Of a DNA stretch of 64,000 nucleotides, positions 1 to 9,259 are shown one piece after another. This DNA is from Hymenobacter baengnokdamensis (lineage in GTDB: Bacteria > Bacteroidota > Bacteroidia > Cytophagales > Hymenobacteraceae). The stretch's first letter is position 1. The number at the start of each line of letters is the position of its first letter. A model generated the notes under the pieces. It saw nothing but the letters and a program-made list of their open reading frames with translations. It was not told the origin of the DNA and did no database searches. A program made the translations under genes and the position numbers. The DNA lies in assembly GCF_008728635.1 (NCBI RefSeq), contig NZ_CP044285.1, forward strand, positions 434,001 through 498,000. The letters run 5' to 3'.

Positions 1-184
1 TGGCTCAAACCCTTGAAACGAACCGGACAGCCCGGCCAACGGTTGTAACTTAGCGAAAAGGCTGGCACAGTTTTTTGGAATATAAGCGTAGCTGGGCGAT
101 TAATTTGCGTTGCTTGCCTATAGCCTATCGCTACTGCCTGCAGGTAGCAAAGGGCCCGGCCAGCCTGTATAAGTTGTGATTATT

Positions 185-1588
185 ATGCGCATGAACGAAT
201 CATTTGACGACCCACGAGCTGCTCAGGAAACCGTGCGTCGCTACGAGCGAATGCTGGCTCACGATGAGGCGGTATTCTTTGACCTGGAAGAGTTTGAAGT
301 AATTATCGACCATTATGTCACCTCCGCTGCTTTCGACAAGGCACAGCAGGCTTGTGAGGCTGCCCTTAGCCAATATCCTTTTTCTACTGAGCTGCTGATT
401 GACCGTGCCCAGATTGCGGCTATGCGCGGCGACTATGCGGAAGCCGAGCGCCAGATTGCCAGCGTGGCTACCCGCGACCCCGACAATGCCGATGTGGCCG
501 TAACGCGCGGCATTATTGCCACGCAGCGGGGCGACTTTGAAGAAGCCATCCGCTATTTTCAGGCAGCTCTTGAGCGCCACAGCGACCGCGAGGATATTCA
601 CTTCAACCTGGGGCTGGCTTACCAGAGCTGGCATAAGTTCAAGAGCGCGGCTCGTCATTATAAGCACAGCCTGCGCCTGCAGCCCGACAACGAAACCACC
701 GTTCAGGAATTGCTTAACTGCCTGGAAGCCAGCAACCGACTACCTGAGCATGAGGAGTTTTTCCAGCGCTTCACCGACGATGACCCGTATTCGGCGGTGG
801 CATGGTACAACCTGGGCCAGTATTATTACCGGCTCGAGAAGTATGAGCAGGCAGCGGCGGCTTTTGACTATGCCATTGTTATCGAAGCCGATTTTCATGA
901 TGCTCACCACTGGCTGGCCGACACCTTTGTGTGCCAGCAGCAGTACGAGCGCGCTATTGCGGAGTTTGAGCTTAGCTATCCGCCCGGAGCGCCTACCGAC
1001 GAAGCCCTTTGCAACATAGGGGAATGCTATGAAAAGATGCGTAGCTGGGACCTGGCCCGCCAGTACTACCGTAAGGCACTGGAGATTAATCCAGAGATGG
1101 ACGAAGCCTGGTTTGGCCAGGGTGTGTTGTTGCAGGAGCAGGAGCGCCCCTACGAAGCATTGCACTTCTTCCGCAGGGCGGTGGAGCTATACGGCGAAAG
1201 TGGTGAATACTGGTCGGCCCTTGGGGCCGCCGAGAATCAGGTTGGCAATATTGTCAGCGCGCTTGAGGCGTATGAGAAAGCCACGGAAGTAGCCCCCGAA
1301 GACGCTACCGGCTGGGTAAGCTGGAGCGCCATTCTGTACGAGCAAGGTCATTTTGAAGAAGCTACCGACCTGCTTCAGCACGCTGTAGAGCTGCACCCGC
1401 ACGAAGCACATTTCCACTATATGATTTGTGCTTATCTGCTCGCGGCTGGCCGCTTGCGCGAAGCTTACCAGGAACTGGAAACGGCGCTTACGCTTAATTA
1501 TGAGCAGCATACTCTGCTGTTTGACTATTTCCCGGAGCTGGAAAAGCAGCCTGCCCTGCAGCGGCTTATCGACCAGTTTCGCAAGTAG
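185..1588 (+). CDS. Tetratricopeptide repeat (TPR) protein
   Basis: A 467-residue protein made almost entirely of TPR-like helical pairs, with repeated patterns such as AEAERQIASVATRDPDNADV, EEAIRYFQAALERH and ARQYYRKALEINPEMDEAW from about residue 45 to 460. There is no signal peptide or membrane segment, so a cytosolic scaffold or chaperone-like role is likely; TPR arrays bind protein partners, but none can be named here. ATG codons at 185 and 191 are both usable; I chose 185, and a GTG at 176 is less likely. A hairpin with a T-tract lies 60 bases downstream and separates it from the next gene. Family assignment is secure, function is not. Confidence 0.9.
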   Translation: MRMNESFDDPRAAQETVRRYERMLAHDEAVFFDLEEFEVIIDHYVTSAAFDKAQQACEAALSQYPFSTELLIDRAQIAAMRGDYAEAERQIASVATRDPDNADVAVTRGIIATQRGDFEEAIRYFQAALERHSDREDIHFNLGLAYQSWHKFKSAARHYKHSLRLQPDNETTVQELLNCLEASNRLPEHEEFFQRFTDDDPYSAVAWYNLGQYYYRLEKYEQAAAAFDYAIVIEADFHDAHHWLADTFVCQQQYERAIAEFELSYPPGAPTDEALCNIGECYEKMRSWDLARQYYRKALEINPEMDEAWFGQGVLLQEQERPYEALHFFRRAVELYGESGEYWSALGAAENQVGNIVSALEAYEKATEVAPEDATGWVSWSAILYEQGHFEEATDLLQHAVELHPHEAHFHYMICAYLLAAGRLREAYQELETALTLNYEQHTLLFDYFPELEKQPALQRLIDQFRK

Positions 1589-1616
1589 CCCACTCCTGGC
1601 GGGTAGTTAGCGCAGC

Positions 1617-1644
1617 TTGTCAACTACATTATGAGTTAATTTTG
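1617..1644 (+). promoter_or_regulatory. Candidate Bacteroidota promoter upstream of comA
   Basis: TAATTTTG at 1637-1644 matches the Bacteroidota -7 consensus TAnnTTTG exactly, with a TTG at 1617-1619 and a 17-base spacer, slightly short for the usual -33/-7 distance. The predicted start of transcription falls near 1651, right at the hairpin that ends the upstream gene. A hairpin at the extreme 5' end would not be expected to terminate this transcript. Confidence 0.4.
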
Positions 1645-1650
1645 TACCTG

Positions 1651-1678
1651 CCTGCCCTTGTGGTGGGCAGGTTTTTTT
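1651..1678 (+). terminator. Intrinsic terminator after the TPR gene
   Basis: CCTGCCC (1651-1657) pairs with GGGCAGG (1665-1671) and is followed directly by seven T. It is 62 bases past the TPR stop codon and before the comA start. Confidence 0.65.
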
Positions 1679-1724
1679 GTTCCTATTCTCTCTTATCGGC
1701 TGGCCAGCGCCTGCTCTGCACAGT

Positions 1725-2555
1725 ATGAACTATTCGCTTTCTCAACTTCCCGAACGCACCCAGAAGCCTCGCGAGCAGGGCTTTACTATGATGATGGATA
1801 AGGGGCTGAGTATGCGGGAGGTAGAAGACTTTTTGGAGGTAGGCGCGGCTTATACCGACATTGTTAAGCTGGGCTGGGCTACCTCCTATGTGGTGCCTAA
1901 TCTAAAGCGCAAACTTGCTATATACCGCGAAGCCGGCATTCCGGTTTATCTAGGCGGCACTCTGTTTGAGGCGTTTATTATCCGCAATCAGTTTGACGAC
2001 TATCGCCGCCTGCTTGATAGTTTTGGTCTGGAGTACGCCGAGGTATCGGACGGGAGCATCGACCTCGACCACGACCGCAAGTGTGGGTTTATTCGTGAAT
2101 TAAGCAAGTCGGTAAAGGTGCTTAGTGAAGTAGGCTCCAAGGACGCGGAAAAAATAATTCCGCCCTACAAATGGATTTCGCAGATGCAGGCCGAGCTAGA
2201 GGCTGGTGCCGTGAAAGTAATCGGGGAGGCGCGCGAAGGGGGCAACGTAGGCCTTTTTCGCAGCACCGGCGAGGTTCGCTCGGGTTTGGTAGAAGAGATT
2301 CTGACCAAGATTCCTTCGGAGCGCATTATTTGGGAGGCACCCCAGAAGGCGCAGCAGGTATGGTTTATAAAGCTGCTCGGAGCCAACGTAAACCTGGGCA
2401 ACATTGCGCCCAACGAGATTGTGAGCCTCGAAACAATCCGGCTGGGGCTGCGAGGCGACACTTTTTCGCATTTTCTCGACATGGACAGTGTAGACCCGAT
2501 GTTTCAGCCGGCCGCCAAAACGGGTAAACCGGGCACATCTATGCCGCGCGGGTAA
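1725..2555 (+). CDS. comA: Phosphosulfolactate synthase (ComA family)
   Basis: A 276-residue TIM-barrel protein matching the ComA family, which adds sulfite to phosphoenolpyruvate to give (R)-phosphosulfolactate. Family-typical stretches are GFTMMMDKGLS near residue 20, YTDIVKLGWATSYV near 45, IPVYLGGTLFE near 75, YAEVSDGSIDL near 105, VKVIGEAREGGNVGLF near 165 and LGLRGDTFSHF near 240. Length is normal. I start at the ATG at 1725 because an in-frame ATG at 1677 would add an unconserved tail. In methanogens ComA feeds coenzyme M; in a Bacteroidota cell it more plausibly makes sulfolactate or another sulfonate, but no other sulfonate gene is adjacent, so the pathway is inference. It is monocistronic between two terminators. 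Confidence 0.88.
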   Translation: MNYSLSQLPERTQKPREQGFTMMMDKGLSMREVEDFLEVGAAYTDIVKLGWATSYVVPNLKRKLAIYREAGIPVYLGGTLFEAFIIRNQFDDYRRLLDSFGLEYAEVSDGSIDLDHDRKCGFIRELSKSVKVLSEVGSKDAEKIIPPYKWISQMQAELEAGAVKVIGEAREGGNVGLFRSTGEVRSGLVEEILTKIPSERIIWEAPQKAQQVWFIKLLGANVNLGNIAPNEIVSLETIRLGLRGDTFSHFLDMDSVDPMFQPAAKTGKPGTSMPRG

Positions 2556-2593
2556 CGCAGCCTGAATAGCAAGCAAGCTATGTGGCCTGACAC

Positions 2594-2631
2594 AAAAAAG
2601 CTGGCCTCCAGAAGTGGAGGCCAGCTTTTTT
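2594..2631. terminator. Bidirectional intrinsic terminator
   Basis: AAAAAAGCTGGCCTCC pairs with GGAGGCCAGCTTTTTT around a short loop. It sits between the converging comA (plus strand) and the T9SS gene (minus strand) and has a T-tract in both directions. Confidence 0.9.
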
Positions 2632-2651
2632 ATGCTTATTTAATAGGACCG

Positions 2652-4862
2652 TTATTTCTTCTCAACCTTCAGCTGCTGCACTTCACCGTCGGGCAATGTT
2701 ACCCGCACCAAGTACAAGCCGGACGGCAGACTCTGCGGCTGGGGTACTGCGATGGTCGCCGAGCCCGCAGCTATAGTGGTAACCTTATTTGCTACCTCGC
2801 GGCCCAGCAAGTCGGTCATATGTACCTGGACGCCGCCGGCCTGGGCAAGCTGTACAGCTACCTGGAGTTGGTCACCGTCTCGGAAAGGATTGGGGAAGAT
2901 GGAAGCTGCCGCTACTGACGCCTGGTTGGTGCCTTTGAAGGTAAGAATCCGTACCGGCGTGAAAGACTCCACACCATCGAGGTCCACCTGGCGCAGCCGG
3001 TAGTACCGGGTGCCGCTTTGTGCTTCCTTATCCGTATAGCTATAATTCAGGGGGGCGTCACTGGTTGCAGTAGCGGGCTTTATGGTAGCAAGTGTGCTGA
3101 AGCTGACGCCATCTATGCTCACTTGTACATCAAAGCCGGCATTGTTCAGCTCGCTGGCGGTACCCCAGTTCAGCAATGCGCCATCGGCGGCGTGAATTGC
3201 CGTGAAGTAAAGCATGTGCACTGGCAGGGTTCCGTCGTCTTCGCCGAGCGTAGTGGTGGCAAACTGGGTCAGGTTGGCAAGCGTTACCTCTGTTGCGCCA
3301 TCGGTGCTGGTGCGGCCTTTATTGATGAAGCCGGCGCCTCCGTTGCCAGACACATAAAAGGTAAGCTTGCTTTTGTCAAGTTGCGCCGCTGACAGGCCGC
3401 CGGCCGTCACGTTCATGGTTTCGTGGTTGAGGTATTGGAATACCGCCGTCGCGCTCAGACCAGTCGGATAGTCGGGCTGCAAGCCAAAGGAACGGCTGAT
3501 GCTCGGCTTGCCAGCCGTTACTACCGACTGGCCCGTGGTGCGCACGACCCGCACGTTACCTGGGTCGTTACCGGTAAAGGTGAGCGTGATACCGATATTA
3601 TTAAAATTTTGCGCAGTGCCAGGGGCAGCCCGCTCGTAGGTTTGCACGATGCCTAGTATGTAGTTGGTATCATTTTCCCCCGTGATAGTAGCGCCCGAAT
3701 TATCGGCTAGCGAAAGCGTCTGGGGGCCCGTGCTGATAATTCCATTTAACAGCGTCAGACTTTTCTGAATGATAGCAGAAATTTGAACGTTTTCCCCGTT
3801 GTTGTTCACCGTTTTTATTCCTCCGCCGTCAACTCGAAATGCCTGGTAGCGCTCCCTGGCAAATACCTGGTTGCCACCAGCCAACGTGAAAACTGAAGTT
3901 TCCCGTTGAATAAACCCGTTGGCATGGTCTACAAAGTCACCGTATACCCTCAACTCACCGGTTACCAGGCGGGCCAGGCCGCGGTCAACAGTAGAGTTAC
4001 CCTCAATAGTCAGGTTATGAGCCAGTGCCGGGCCAGTAGCCGCCGTAGAGTTAATATTAGGATAAACGGTGCAGGGGTCACTGTAATTTGGGATTTCCAC
4101 ATCCGTCGTGGCCGTGGGCACCCCGTTGCTCCAGTTCAGCGGCTCGAACCAATCGCCAGAGTTGGCGGGCTGCGGGTTGGCGCACTGAGGGTTGGGGCCC
4201 CCAATCCAGGTGGTAGCGCTTGGGGCAGTGCCGGTTACCGTAAACGTCGTTTTGTAGTTGGCCCCATTGCGCGAATCGTAGATGGCAAAAGAATTACCGT
4301 TATTGCTGCCATTCGCTTGAATATATAATTCCAACGTGTAGTTGCCAGGACCGCTAGTAAATCTCAGAATGTTGCCCGACGCATTGGCTCCGGTAGCATT
4401 ATCCGGAGTCTGAAAGCGACGGTCACTATTGCCGTCGCTTCCAGTCTGATAGTCTTGGGGGATGCTTATCGGATTAAACCGATACGTAGCGGAAGGCCCC
4501 GCCGACCCATCCGCATTAGTAGTAGGATATACTCGGAAGTATACCTGAGCCGGACTAGCCACTACGTTGCCGTTATGTTCATACGTATTGAGCTGAGCAC
4601 CTAGCGTCAAGGTACCACTCGTGCGGTCAAACGAGCCTAATGAGCTTGGAAAAGAAGCGTTCGTAGCATCACTGGCATTAGCAACATCGGTTTTGTAATA
4701 GGTGCCATTCAGGATGACGTAATCGTTGAAAAAGCCCAGGTCAGAAGGATACTGCGCCTGGGCACTGGTGGCGCACAATAGACCAGCCAATAAAAACAAT
4801 AGCTGCCGCAGCTTACCCCAGGAATAGCCAACACCTGGAGCTGAAAAAGTAGAGAGTACCAT
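2652..4862 (-). CDS. T9SS type A sorting-domain surface protein
   Basis: A 736-residue exported protein. The N terminus carries a basic segment then LRQLLFLLAGLLCATSAQAQ, a clear signal peptide. The middle is beta-rich, including a segment around residue 240-260 with DWFEPLNWSNGVPTATTDVEI that recurs in the neighbouring gene. The region near residue 550-640 (VHMLYFTA, LLNWGTASELNNAGFDVQVS, YYRLRQVDLDG) is the fibronectin-like module common in front of T9SS domains, and the last about 80 residues (SIFPNPF ... GLYLVRVTLPDGEV ... KVEKK) form the type A sorting domain. It should be moved across the outer membrane by T9SS and anchored or released. I start at ATG 4862; a TTG nine bases upstream is unlikely. 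Ligand or substrate unknown. Confidence 0.88.
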   Translation of the reverse strand: MVLSTFSAPGVGYSWGKLRQLLFLLAGLLCATSAQAQYPSDLGFFNDYVILNGTYYKTDVANASDATNASFPSSLGSFDRTSGTLTLGAQLNTYEHNGNVVASPAQVYFRVYPTTNADGSAGPSATYRFNPISIPQDYQTGSDGNSDRRFQTPDNATGANASGNILRFTSGPGNYTLELYIQANGSNNGNSFAIYDSRNGANYKTTFTVTGTAPSATTWIGGPNPQCANPQPANSGDWFEPLNWSNGVPTATTDVEIPNYSDPCTVYPNINSTAATGPALAHNLTIEGNSTVDRGLARLVTGELRVYGDFVDHANGFIQRETSVFTLAGGNQVFARERYQAFRVDGGGIKTVNNNGENVQISAIIQKSLTLLNGIISTGPQTLSLADNSGATITGENDTNYILGIVQTYERAAPGTAQNFNNIGITLTFTGNDPGNVRVVRTTGQSVVTAGKPSISRSFGLQPDYPTGLSATAVFQYLNHETMNVTAGGLSAAQLDKSKLTFYVSGNGGAGFINKGRTSTDGATEVTLANLTQFATTTLGEDDGTLPVHMLYFTAIHAADGALLNWGTASELNNAGFDVQVSIDGVSFSTLATIKPATATSDAPLNYSYTDKEAQSGTRYYRLRQVDLDGVESFTPVRILTFKGTNQASVAAASIFPNPFRDGDQLQVAVQLAQAGGVQVHMTDLLGREVANKVTTIAAGSATIAVPQPQSLPSGLYLVRVTLPDGEVQQLKVEKK

Positions 4863-5028
4863 GGATGACAAAGAAATTTATTCTTAAAAGACCCTTCGGG
4901 GCCGATATACTTACCTGCTCAAAAAAAGGTTGAGCCCGCACTGAAATTTTCTCATAATCAACACTAAGGCTATATTTTACTTGCTACCCGCCGGCATAGC
5001 TTAGATATCTATATGGCAAATAGCTAAT

Positions 5029-5064
5029 AAAAAAGGACTGGCCCTTGCGAGCCAGTCCTTTTTT
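5029..5064 (-). terminator. Intrinsic terminator of the upstream-strand T9SS gene
   Basis: AAAAAAGGACTGGC (5029-5042) pairs with GCCAGTCCTTTTTT (5051-5064). It lies 25 bases past the stop of the minus-strand gene that ends at 5089 and separates the two T9SS genes into different transcripts. Confidence 0.88.
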
Positions 5065-5088
5065 ACTAAGGAAGCAATAGCGCCTGGT

Positions 5089-7992
5089 TTAGCGCTTCTG
5101 CATCCGAACGGTTTTTACCTCGCCGGTAGGCAGCGTCACCTTAACCAGGTAGATACCTGAGCTTAGCTGGCTGCTGTTTGGCACCGACAGTTCGGTTACA
5201 CCAGCTACAGCCGTGATGCTCTGGCTAACAATAGCCCGACCCGTCAGGTCCATTATTTGGAGCATGCCAGCACCTGCTATGGGCGACTGAACTACGATGG
5301 CTGCCTGGTCGCTGCTGGTAGAAGGGTTAGGATAGATGCTTACTGCGGCGGTGCCCTCGGCTTGGGTAGCAAAGCTCACTACCCGCACGGGCGAGAAAGA
5401 AGACTGACCATCCAGGTCTACCTGACGCAAGCGATAGTAGCGGGCGCCGGATTTGTTGGCCTCGATATCGGTGTAGCTGTATGTCTGGAACTGCTTGCTG
5501 TTAGCCGAGTAGCTCGATACGAAGGCCAGCTTACGATACGTAGTGCCATCGGTCGACACCTGCACTTCAAACCCATCACTGTTGGTCTCGCCAGCGGTTG
5601 ACCAGGTCACCAGCGTGTTGTTACCCGAGCGCTTGGCATCAAACGCTACCAAGTGTACTGGCAGCGGGTGGGTGTTATCACCCAGTGTGAAGGTTGCGAA
5701 GGTGGTAACGTTGTTGCGAGTCAAAGTATTAGACACCGTGTCTAGAGCTGTCTTCTGCAGATTGGTAAACGTGTTGCCACTGTTGGTCGAGAGGAAGAGA
5801 ACCAGGTTCTGCTCTTGAATGCTGATACTGCCATCAGAGCCAAGGTTTTTAGTCTCGCGGTTCAGATACTGAAATACCAAGTCAGCATTCACCGTGTGGT
5901 TGGTGTTTGGGTTGCTGGGGCGCACCCCGAAAATACGGCGAATACCGCTGGTCGTGCTTACCGGATTGTAGGCGTTTACAGTATTACGGGTTACCAGCAA
6001 GCTACCAGGATTGTTCTCGGGAGCATTACCATGGAAGGTAAGAAACAAGCCCATGTTACCTAACTCATATTGCTCCTCCTGGTTGATAGAACCACGCGAA
6101 GTCTGCACAAACCCCTGAAGGTACGTTTCGTCTGTTTCGCCTTGCAGCACGGCGCCGCCATTATTGTTAGCATCCGACCGGTCGGCCAGGACTACTACCG
6201 AAGTGGTTGGGTGAGTGATATCGGTTACCAGCAGGCCCCCATTAAACGATAGCGTTTGCGTAATACTCATCGTGCCCAGCAGCGACTTGATACCATCCTC
6301 ATGCTTGTGCGTTGCAGTAGGGTTGGCCAGCAGCGGCGTAGCAATTTCAACGTTGTAGAAGTCACCACCGGTAATCGTCTGGGCATTACCCCGGAAGGAA
6401 GTTACCGTGCCCTGCGACGTAATGTAGCTGGCATAGGTATTATCAAAGTCGCCATACACGTTCAGGCTACCGGTCTTCAGGCGCAAAATCGAGCGATTAG
6501 CCTGGTCAACGCCATCCATCGTCACATTGTGCGCTTCAGCAGGGCCGGAATTGGTGTTGTTTATAGTGGTTGATACGCCATTCGCAGTGTAAGTGTAAGA
6601 AGTACCAGAGTAGATATTGGGATATGGATTAGTATTGCCACTTCCCAAGTTCAGAATCTCGGCATTCGTGTAGCGGGTCGGAACCCCGTGCGTCCAGTTG
6701 CCGGCATTAAACCAGTCATCGTTAACCCCACCCTGCCACTGGGTAGTAACTGTGGCCGTACCGGTTACGGTGAAGGTAGCCGTGTAGAAGTTGCCGTTGT
6801 TGTTATCGGTTACCGTGAAGGAGCTGGCCGGTGAGGTATTGTTGTTAGTGCCACTCGACTGATAATATACCTGTAAGGTGTACTGGCCGGCAATACTTAC
6901 ATTAGACAACAGATTGGCAGTGGCCAGATTAGTCGAGAACGTCCGTGTAGTATATGTTGTCGTCGTGCCGTCCTGGTTATTAACGGTAGTTGTACCTGTG
7001 GTAGTCTGCGGTAAGTTGATGAAGTTGAACCCACCAGCAGTACCGTTTGGGGAAACTACCCGGTAATAGAGCGAAACGTTCGTAACCGGCTGCGAGCCGT
7101 TCGGATTCTCAGACGAAGTTGCGGTGCCGCCGGTAAGTGTGAGCAGGCCGGTATTAACATCAAATGTAGCACCAAGCCCCAGGTCAGGGCCGGGAGGCGT
7201 GGCCATTTGCGTAGTTGTAAACGTGGAGTTATTTACGGTAGCACCGCTGCTGGTTTGTGAACGGGTGAAGATATTCTGGCCAGCCAGCAAAGGTGCTGGC
7301 GGTGCTACCAGCGTAAATTCTGCCTGATAAGCCGTACCGCTAGGGTCTTGCGATATACCTGAAGAGTTATCGCTACCTTTTACATCAGTCTGGTAAGTAA
7401 CGTCTATCACATACGTGCCGCTGCTGATTAAACCAGCCAACAGATTTATGTTCAAGCCACTGGTTTGGTAAAGCGTGCTATTGTAGGCCGGACCAACCAA
7501 GGGAAGATTTACCTGATTATATACTGGCGCAGCAGAGCCTTTCAAGTAGACCCGGTACTGCAGGCGTGCGCCCGTAACAGTATAAGTTACTGGAGTACCG
7601 CTTTTTGTATCGGTAGCCGGCGGGTCAGCAACTAAAGAACCTGCCGTAAGCATCAGCGTGCTGGCAGGATTAGCAGTAATATCGTAAGTACCTATATTAG
7701 GATTAGGTCTTGTCGGATTGGTCGCCAGGTTATTACCCAGCGGCACATCAGTTGTGGAATAAGGCGCGTCACCCGGATAGATAGCACCAGCATACTCTAT
7801 GGAAGTAGAGGAAGTGGCATTTTTCTGCATTTCCGAGAGCGTGATATTTTCGTCGTAGTAGCGGCTGTTAGGCGTCTGAGCAGCAGCGGTACGTGATGCA
7901 CCCAGGCTGACGAACAAAGCCAGCAAGGGAAGAAGAGTACGCCAGGAAAGCCGGACAGGGCCCGTCTTTCGTAAGGAAGTAGGAGTTTGCAT
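5089..7992 (-). CDS. Large T9SS type A sorting-domain surface protein
   Basis: A 967-residue exported protein, paralogous to the next gene downstream on this strand. The N terminus has a signal peptide (LLPLLALFVSLGASRTAAAQ). Two related beta-sandwich-like repeats lie at about residues 45-230 and 240-410, each beginning with a strand set that ends in a TAEFTL or TATFTV element. A segment with DDWFNAGNWTHGVPTRYTNA near 420-440 matches the paralogue. The C terminus has the LPVHLVAFDAKRSGNNTLVTW module and a type A sorting domain (AAVSIYPNPS ... GIYLVKVTLPTGEVKTVRMQ). The role is cell-surface; binding partner unknown. The ATG at 7992 is preceded by a good -33/-7 promoter about 145 bases upstream. 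Confidence 0.88.
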   Translation of the reverse strand: MQTPTSLRKTGPVRLSWRTLLPLLALFVSLGASRTAAAQTPNSRYYDENITLSEMQKNATSSTSIEYAGAIYPGDAPYSTTDVPLGNNLATNPTRPNPNIGTYDITANPASTLMLTAGSLVADPPATDTKSGTPVTYTVTGARLQYRVYLKGSAAPVYNQVNLPLVGPAYNSTLYQTSGLNINLLAGLISSGTYVIDVTYQTDVKGSDNSSGISQDPSGTAYQAEFTLVAPPAPLLAGQNIFTRSQTSSGATVNNSTFTTTQMATPPGPDLGLGATFDVNTGLLTLTGGTATSSENPNGSQPVTNVSLYYRVVSPNGTAGGFNFINLPQTTTGTTTVNNQDGTTTTYTTRTFSTNLATANLLSNVSIAGQYTLQVYYQSSGTNNNTSPASSFTVTDNNNGNFYTATFTVTGTATVTTQWQGGVNDDWFNAGNWTHGVPTRYTNAEILNLGSGNTNPYPNIYSGTSYTYTANGVSTTINNTNSGPAEAHNVTMDGVDQANRSILRLKTGSLNVYGDFDNTYASYITSQGTVTSFRGNAQTITGGDFYNVEIATPLLANPTATHKHEDGIKSLLGTMSITQTLSFNGGLLVTDITHPTTSVVVLADRSDANNNGGAVLQGETDETYLQGFVQTSRGSINQEEQYELGNMGLFLTFHGNAPENNPGSLLVTRNTVNAYNPVSTTSGIRRIFGVRPSNPNTNHTVNADLVFQYLNRETKNLGSDGSISIQEQNLVLFLSTNSGNTFTNLQKTALDTVSNTLTRNNVTTFATFTLGDNTHPLPVHLVAFDAKRSGNNTLVTWSTAGETNSDGFEVQVSTDGTTYRKLAFVSSYSANSKQFQTYSYTDIEANKSGARYYRLRQVDLDGQSSFSPVRVVSFATQAEGTAAVSIYPNPSTSSDQAAIVVQSPIAGAGMLQIMDLTGRAIVSQSITAVAGVTELSVPNSSQLSSGIYLVKVTLPTGEVKTVRMQKR

Positions 7993-8136
7993 GACAAATA
8001 AGGTTATGTAATAGCAGAGGTCAGGGTTGCATCAAAATGCAATTGTGGGCTTGTACGCAAACACCTGAGTCCAGTTTGAATTTTGGGTGAAAAAAAGTGA
8101 TTAAGCAGTTTTTTTATACTTTAACCACATATAATG

Positions 8137-8165
8137 CAAATGTAGTAGCATGGCTTGATTAGCAA
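8137..8165 (-). promoter_or_regulatory. Bacteroidota-type promoter for the large T9SS gene
   Basis: Read on the minus strand, TACATTTG (8144-8137) fits TAnnTTTG perfectly and TTG (8165-8163) lies 18 bases upstream of it. This would give a leader of about 140 bases before the ATG at 7992. Confidence 0.5.
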
Positions 8166-8223
8166 TAATCAGGCCATTTGCTATATTATCTCCCCTAAAT
8201 GCAATAAATAGCCGCCAACTGGC

Positions 8224-9147
8224 TTAATGCACTACACTGTAAGGCACGGCAGCCAGCGCCTTCTTCTGCTCCGAAAGCTCTACCCGCAGCACATCGTGAA
8301 CGGCCACCCGAATCTTGTTGGAGAGCTGCGTGAGCGGCAGGTCGTTGGAATCAAGTCCAAAAGGGTTTTCTATCTCTTCGCCAATCATTTCCAGGCCCAG
8401 CAGCGCGTACGCCCCAAACATGGTAATCGGAATCATAAAATAGCCTGAAGTCGAGAGCAGCACGAAGGGCATCACTCCGATAAAAATCAGAATATACGCT
8501 TTAATAAAAAACGTATAGGAAAAAGGAATTGGTGTCGCCTTAATGCGCTCACATACGCCATTCACCGACATCATGCCCAGAAAGTGCGGCTTGAAGTTGA
8601 GCAGGTGAATATCCCGGACAATCTCCACCTGTCGTAGCTGCTCCAGGCTCTCCTGCAATACCGATATAAGCGTAACCGCCACATTCTCAGCCGAACGTAG
8701 TCGCTCCATTATATCGGGCGTGGCTTCCATCTGCTCAAACTTCATATCGTTGCGCAGCGAGCCCTTGAGCGCAAAGGGAAAGTTGGAGATGAGGGCCGCA
8801 AAGTAGCGCCGGCTGGCAATGGCATCGCGCGGAAGCACCGCATTAAACTCTATTGCCAGGCCCCGGCACTGCGACACGAGTTGCCCCCACACCTTGCGCC
8901 CTTCGTAATAGCGGTCGTAGGCTGTATTTGTGCGAAATACCAGCAGCAGGCTTAATAGAATTCCCAGAAAAGAGAAATATTCCCGACTTATATTAAGCAT
9001 ATGGTGGTGAAACTCTAACCCCCATATAGCAATTACCGCATTGTATAACCCAACCAGCGTTACTCGCTTTAAAAGATGGCGGATAACGGCAGAGGTATGA
9101 AAGTGACGAAGTGCCTGCCACCAGTCACCTCCCTTGTACACTATCAT
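8224..9147 (-). CDS. Bestrophin-like (UPF0187) membrane channel protein
   Basis: A 307-residue integral membrane protein of the bestrophin family, which forms pentameric anion or cation channels. Characteristic features are hydrophobic segments near residues 25-45 (VTLVGLYNAVIAIWG), 55-75 (FLGILLSLLLVFRTNTAYDR) and two C-terminal helices around 220-260 (FFIKAYILIFIGVMPFVLL), the FRTNTAYDRYYEGRKVWG motif after the second helix, and the distal ENPFGLDSNDLPL motif. I start at ATG 9147 (MIVYKGGDWW) because upstream residues are not conserved and would overlap the divergent gene's control region. The divergent neighbour encodes a DedA protein; both are membrane proteins but no functional tie is proven. 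Confidence 0.9.
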   Translation of the reverse strand: MIVYKGGDWWQALRHFHTSAVIRHLLKRVTLVGLYNAVIAIWGLEFHHHMLNISREYFSFLGILLSLLLVFRTNTAYDRYYEGRKVWGQLVSQCRGLAIEFNAVLPRDAIASRRYFAALISNFPFALKGSLRNDMKFEQMEATPDIMERLRSAENVAVTLISVLQESLEQLRQVEIVRDIHLLNFKPHFLGMMSVNGVCERIKATPIPFSYTFFIKAYILIFIGVMPFVLLSTSGYFMIPITMFGAYALLGLEMIGEEIENPFGLDSNDLPLTQLSNKIRVAVHDVLRVELSEQKKALAAVPYSVVH

Positions 9148-9259
9148 GGCGGTAGATTTATGCGGAGAGGCTTTAACGCAATCCCGGAGGTCCGCGTTGG
9201 GGCCAGGCCCGACAATCTTCGTACCAGTCTGCTTTCTTTGCAGGCTCAACCCCTTTATA

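Noticed and set aside
63..79. Sigma-54-like TGGCAC...TTGG motif upstream of the TPR gene
   Set aside because: The distance between the GG and the second dinucleotide is one base too long for a -24/-12 promoter, and the second half is GG rather than GC.
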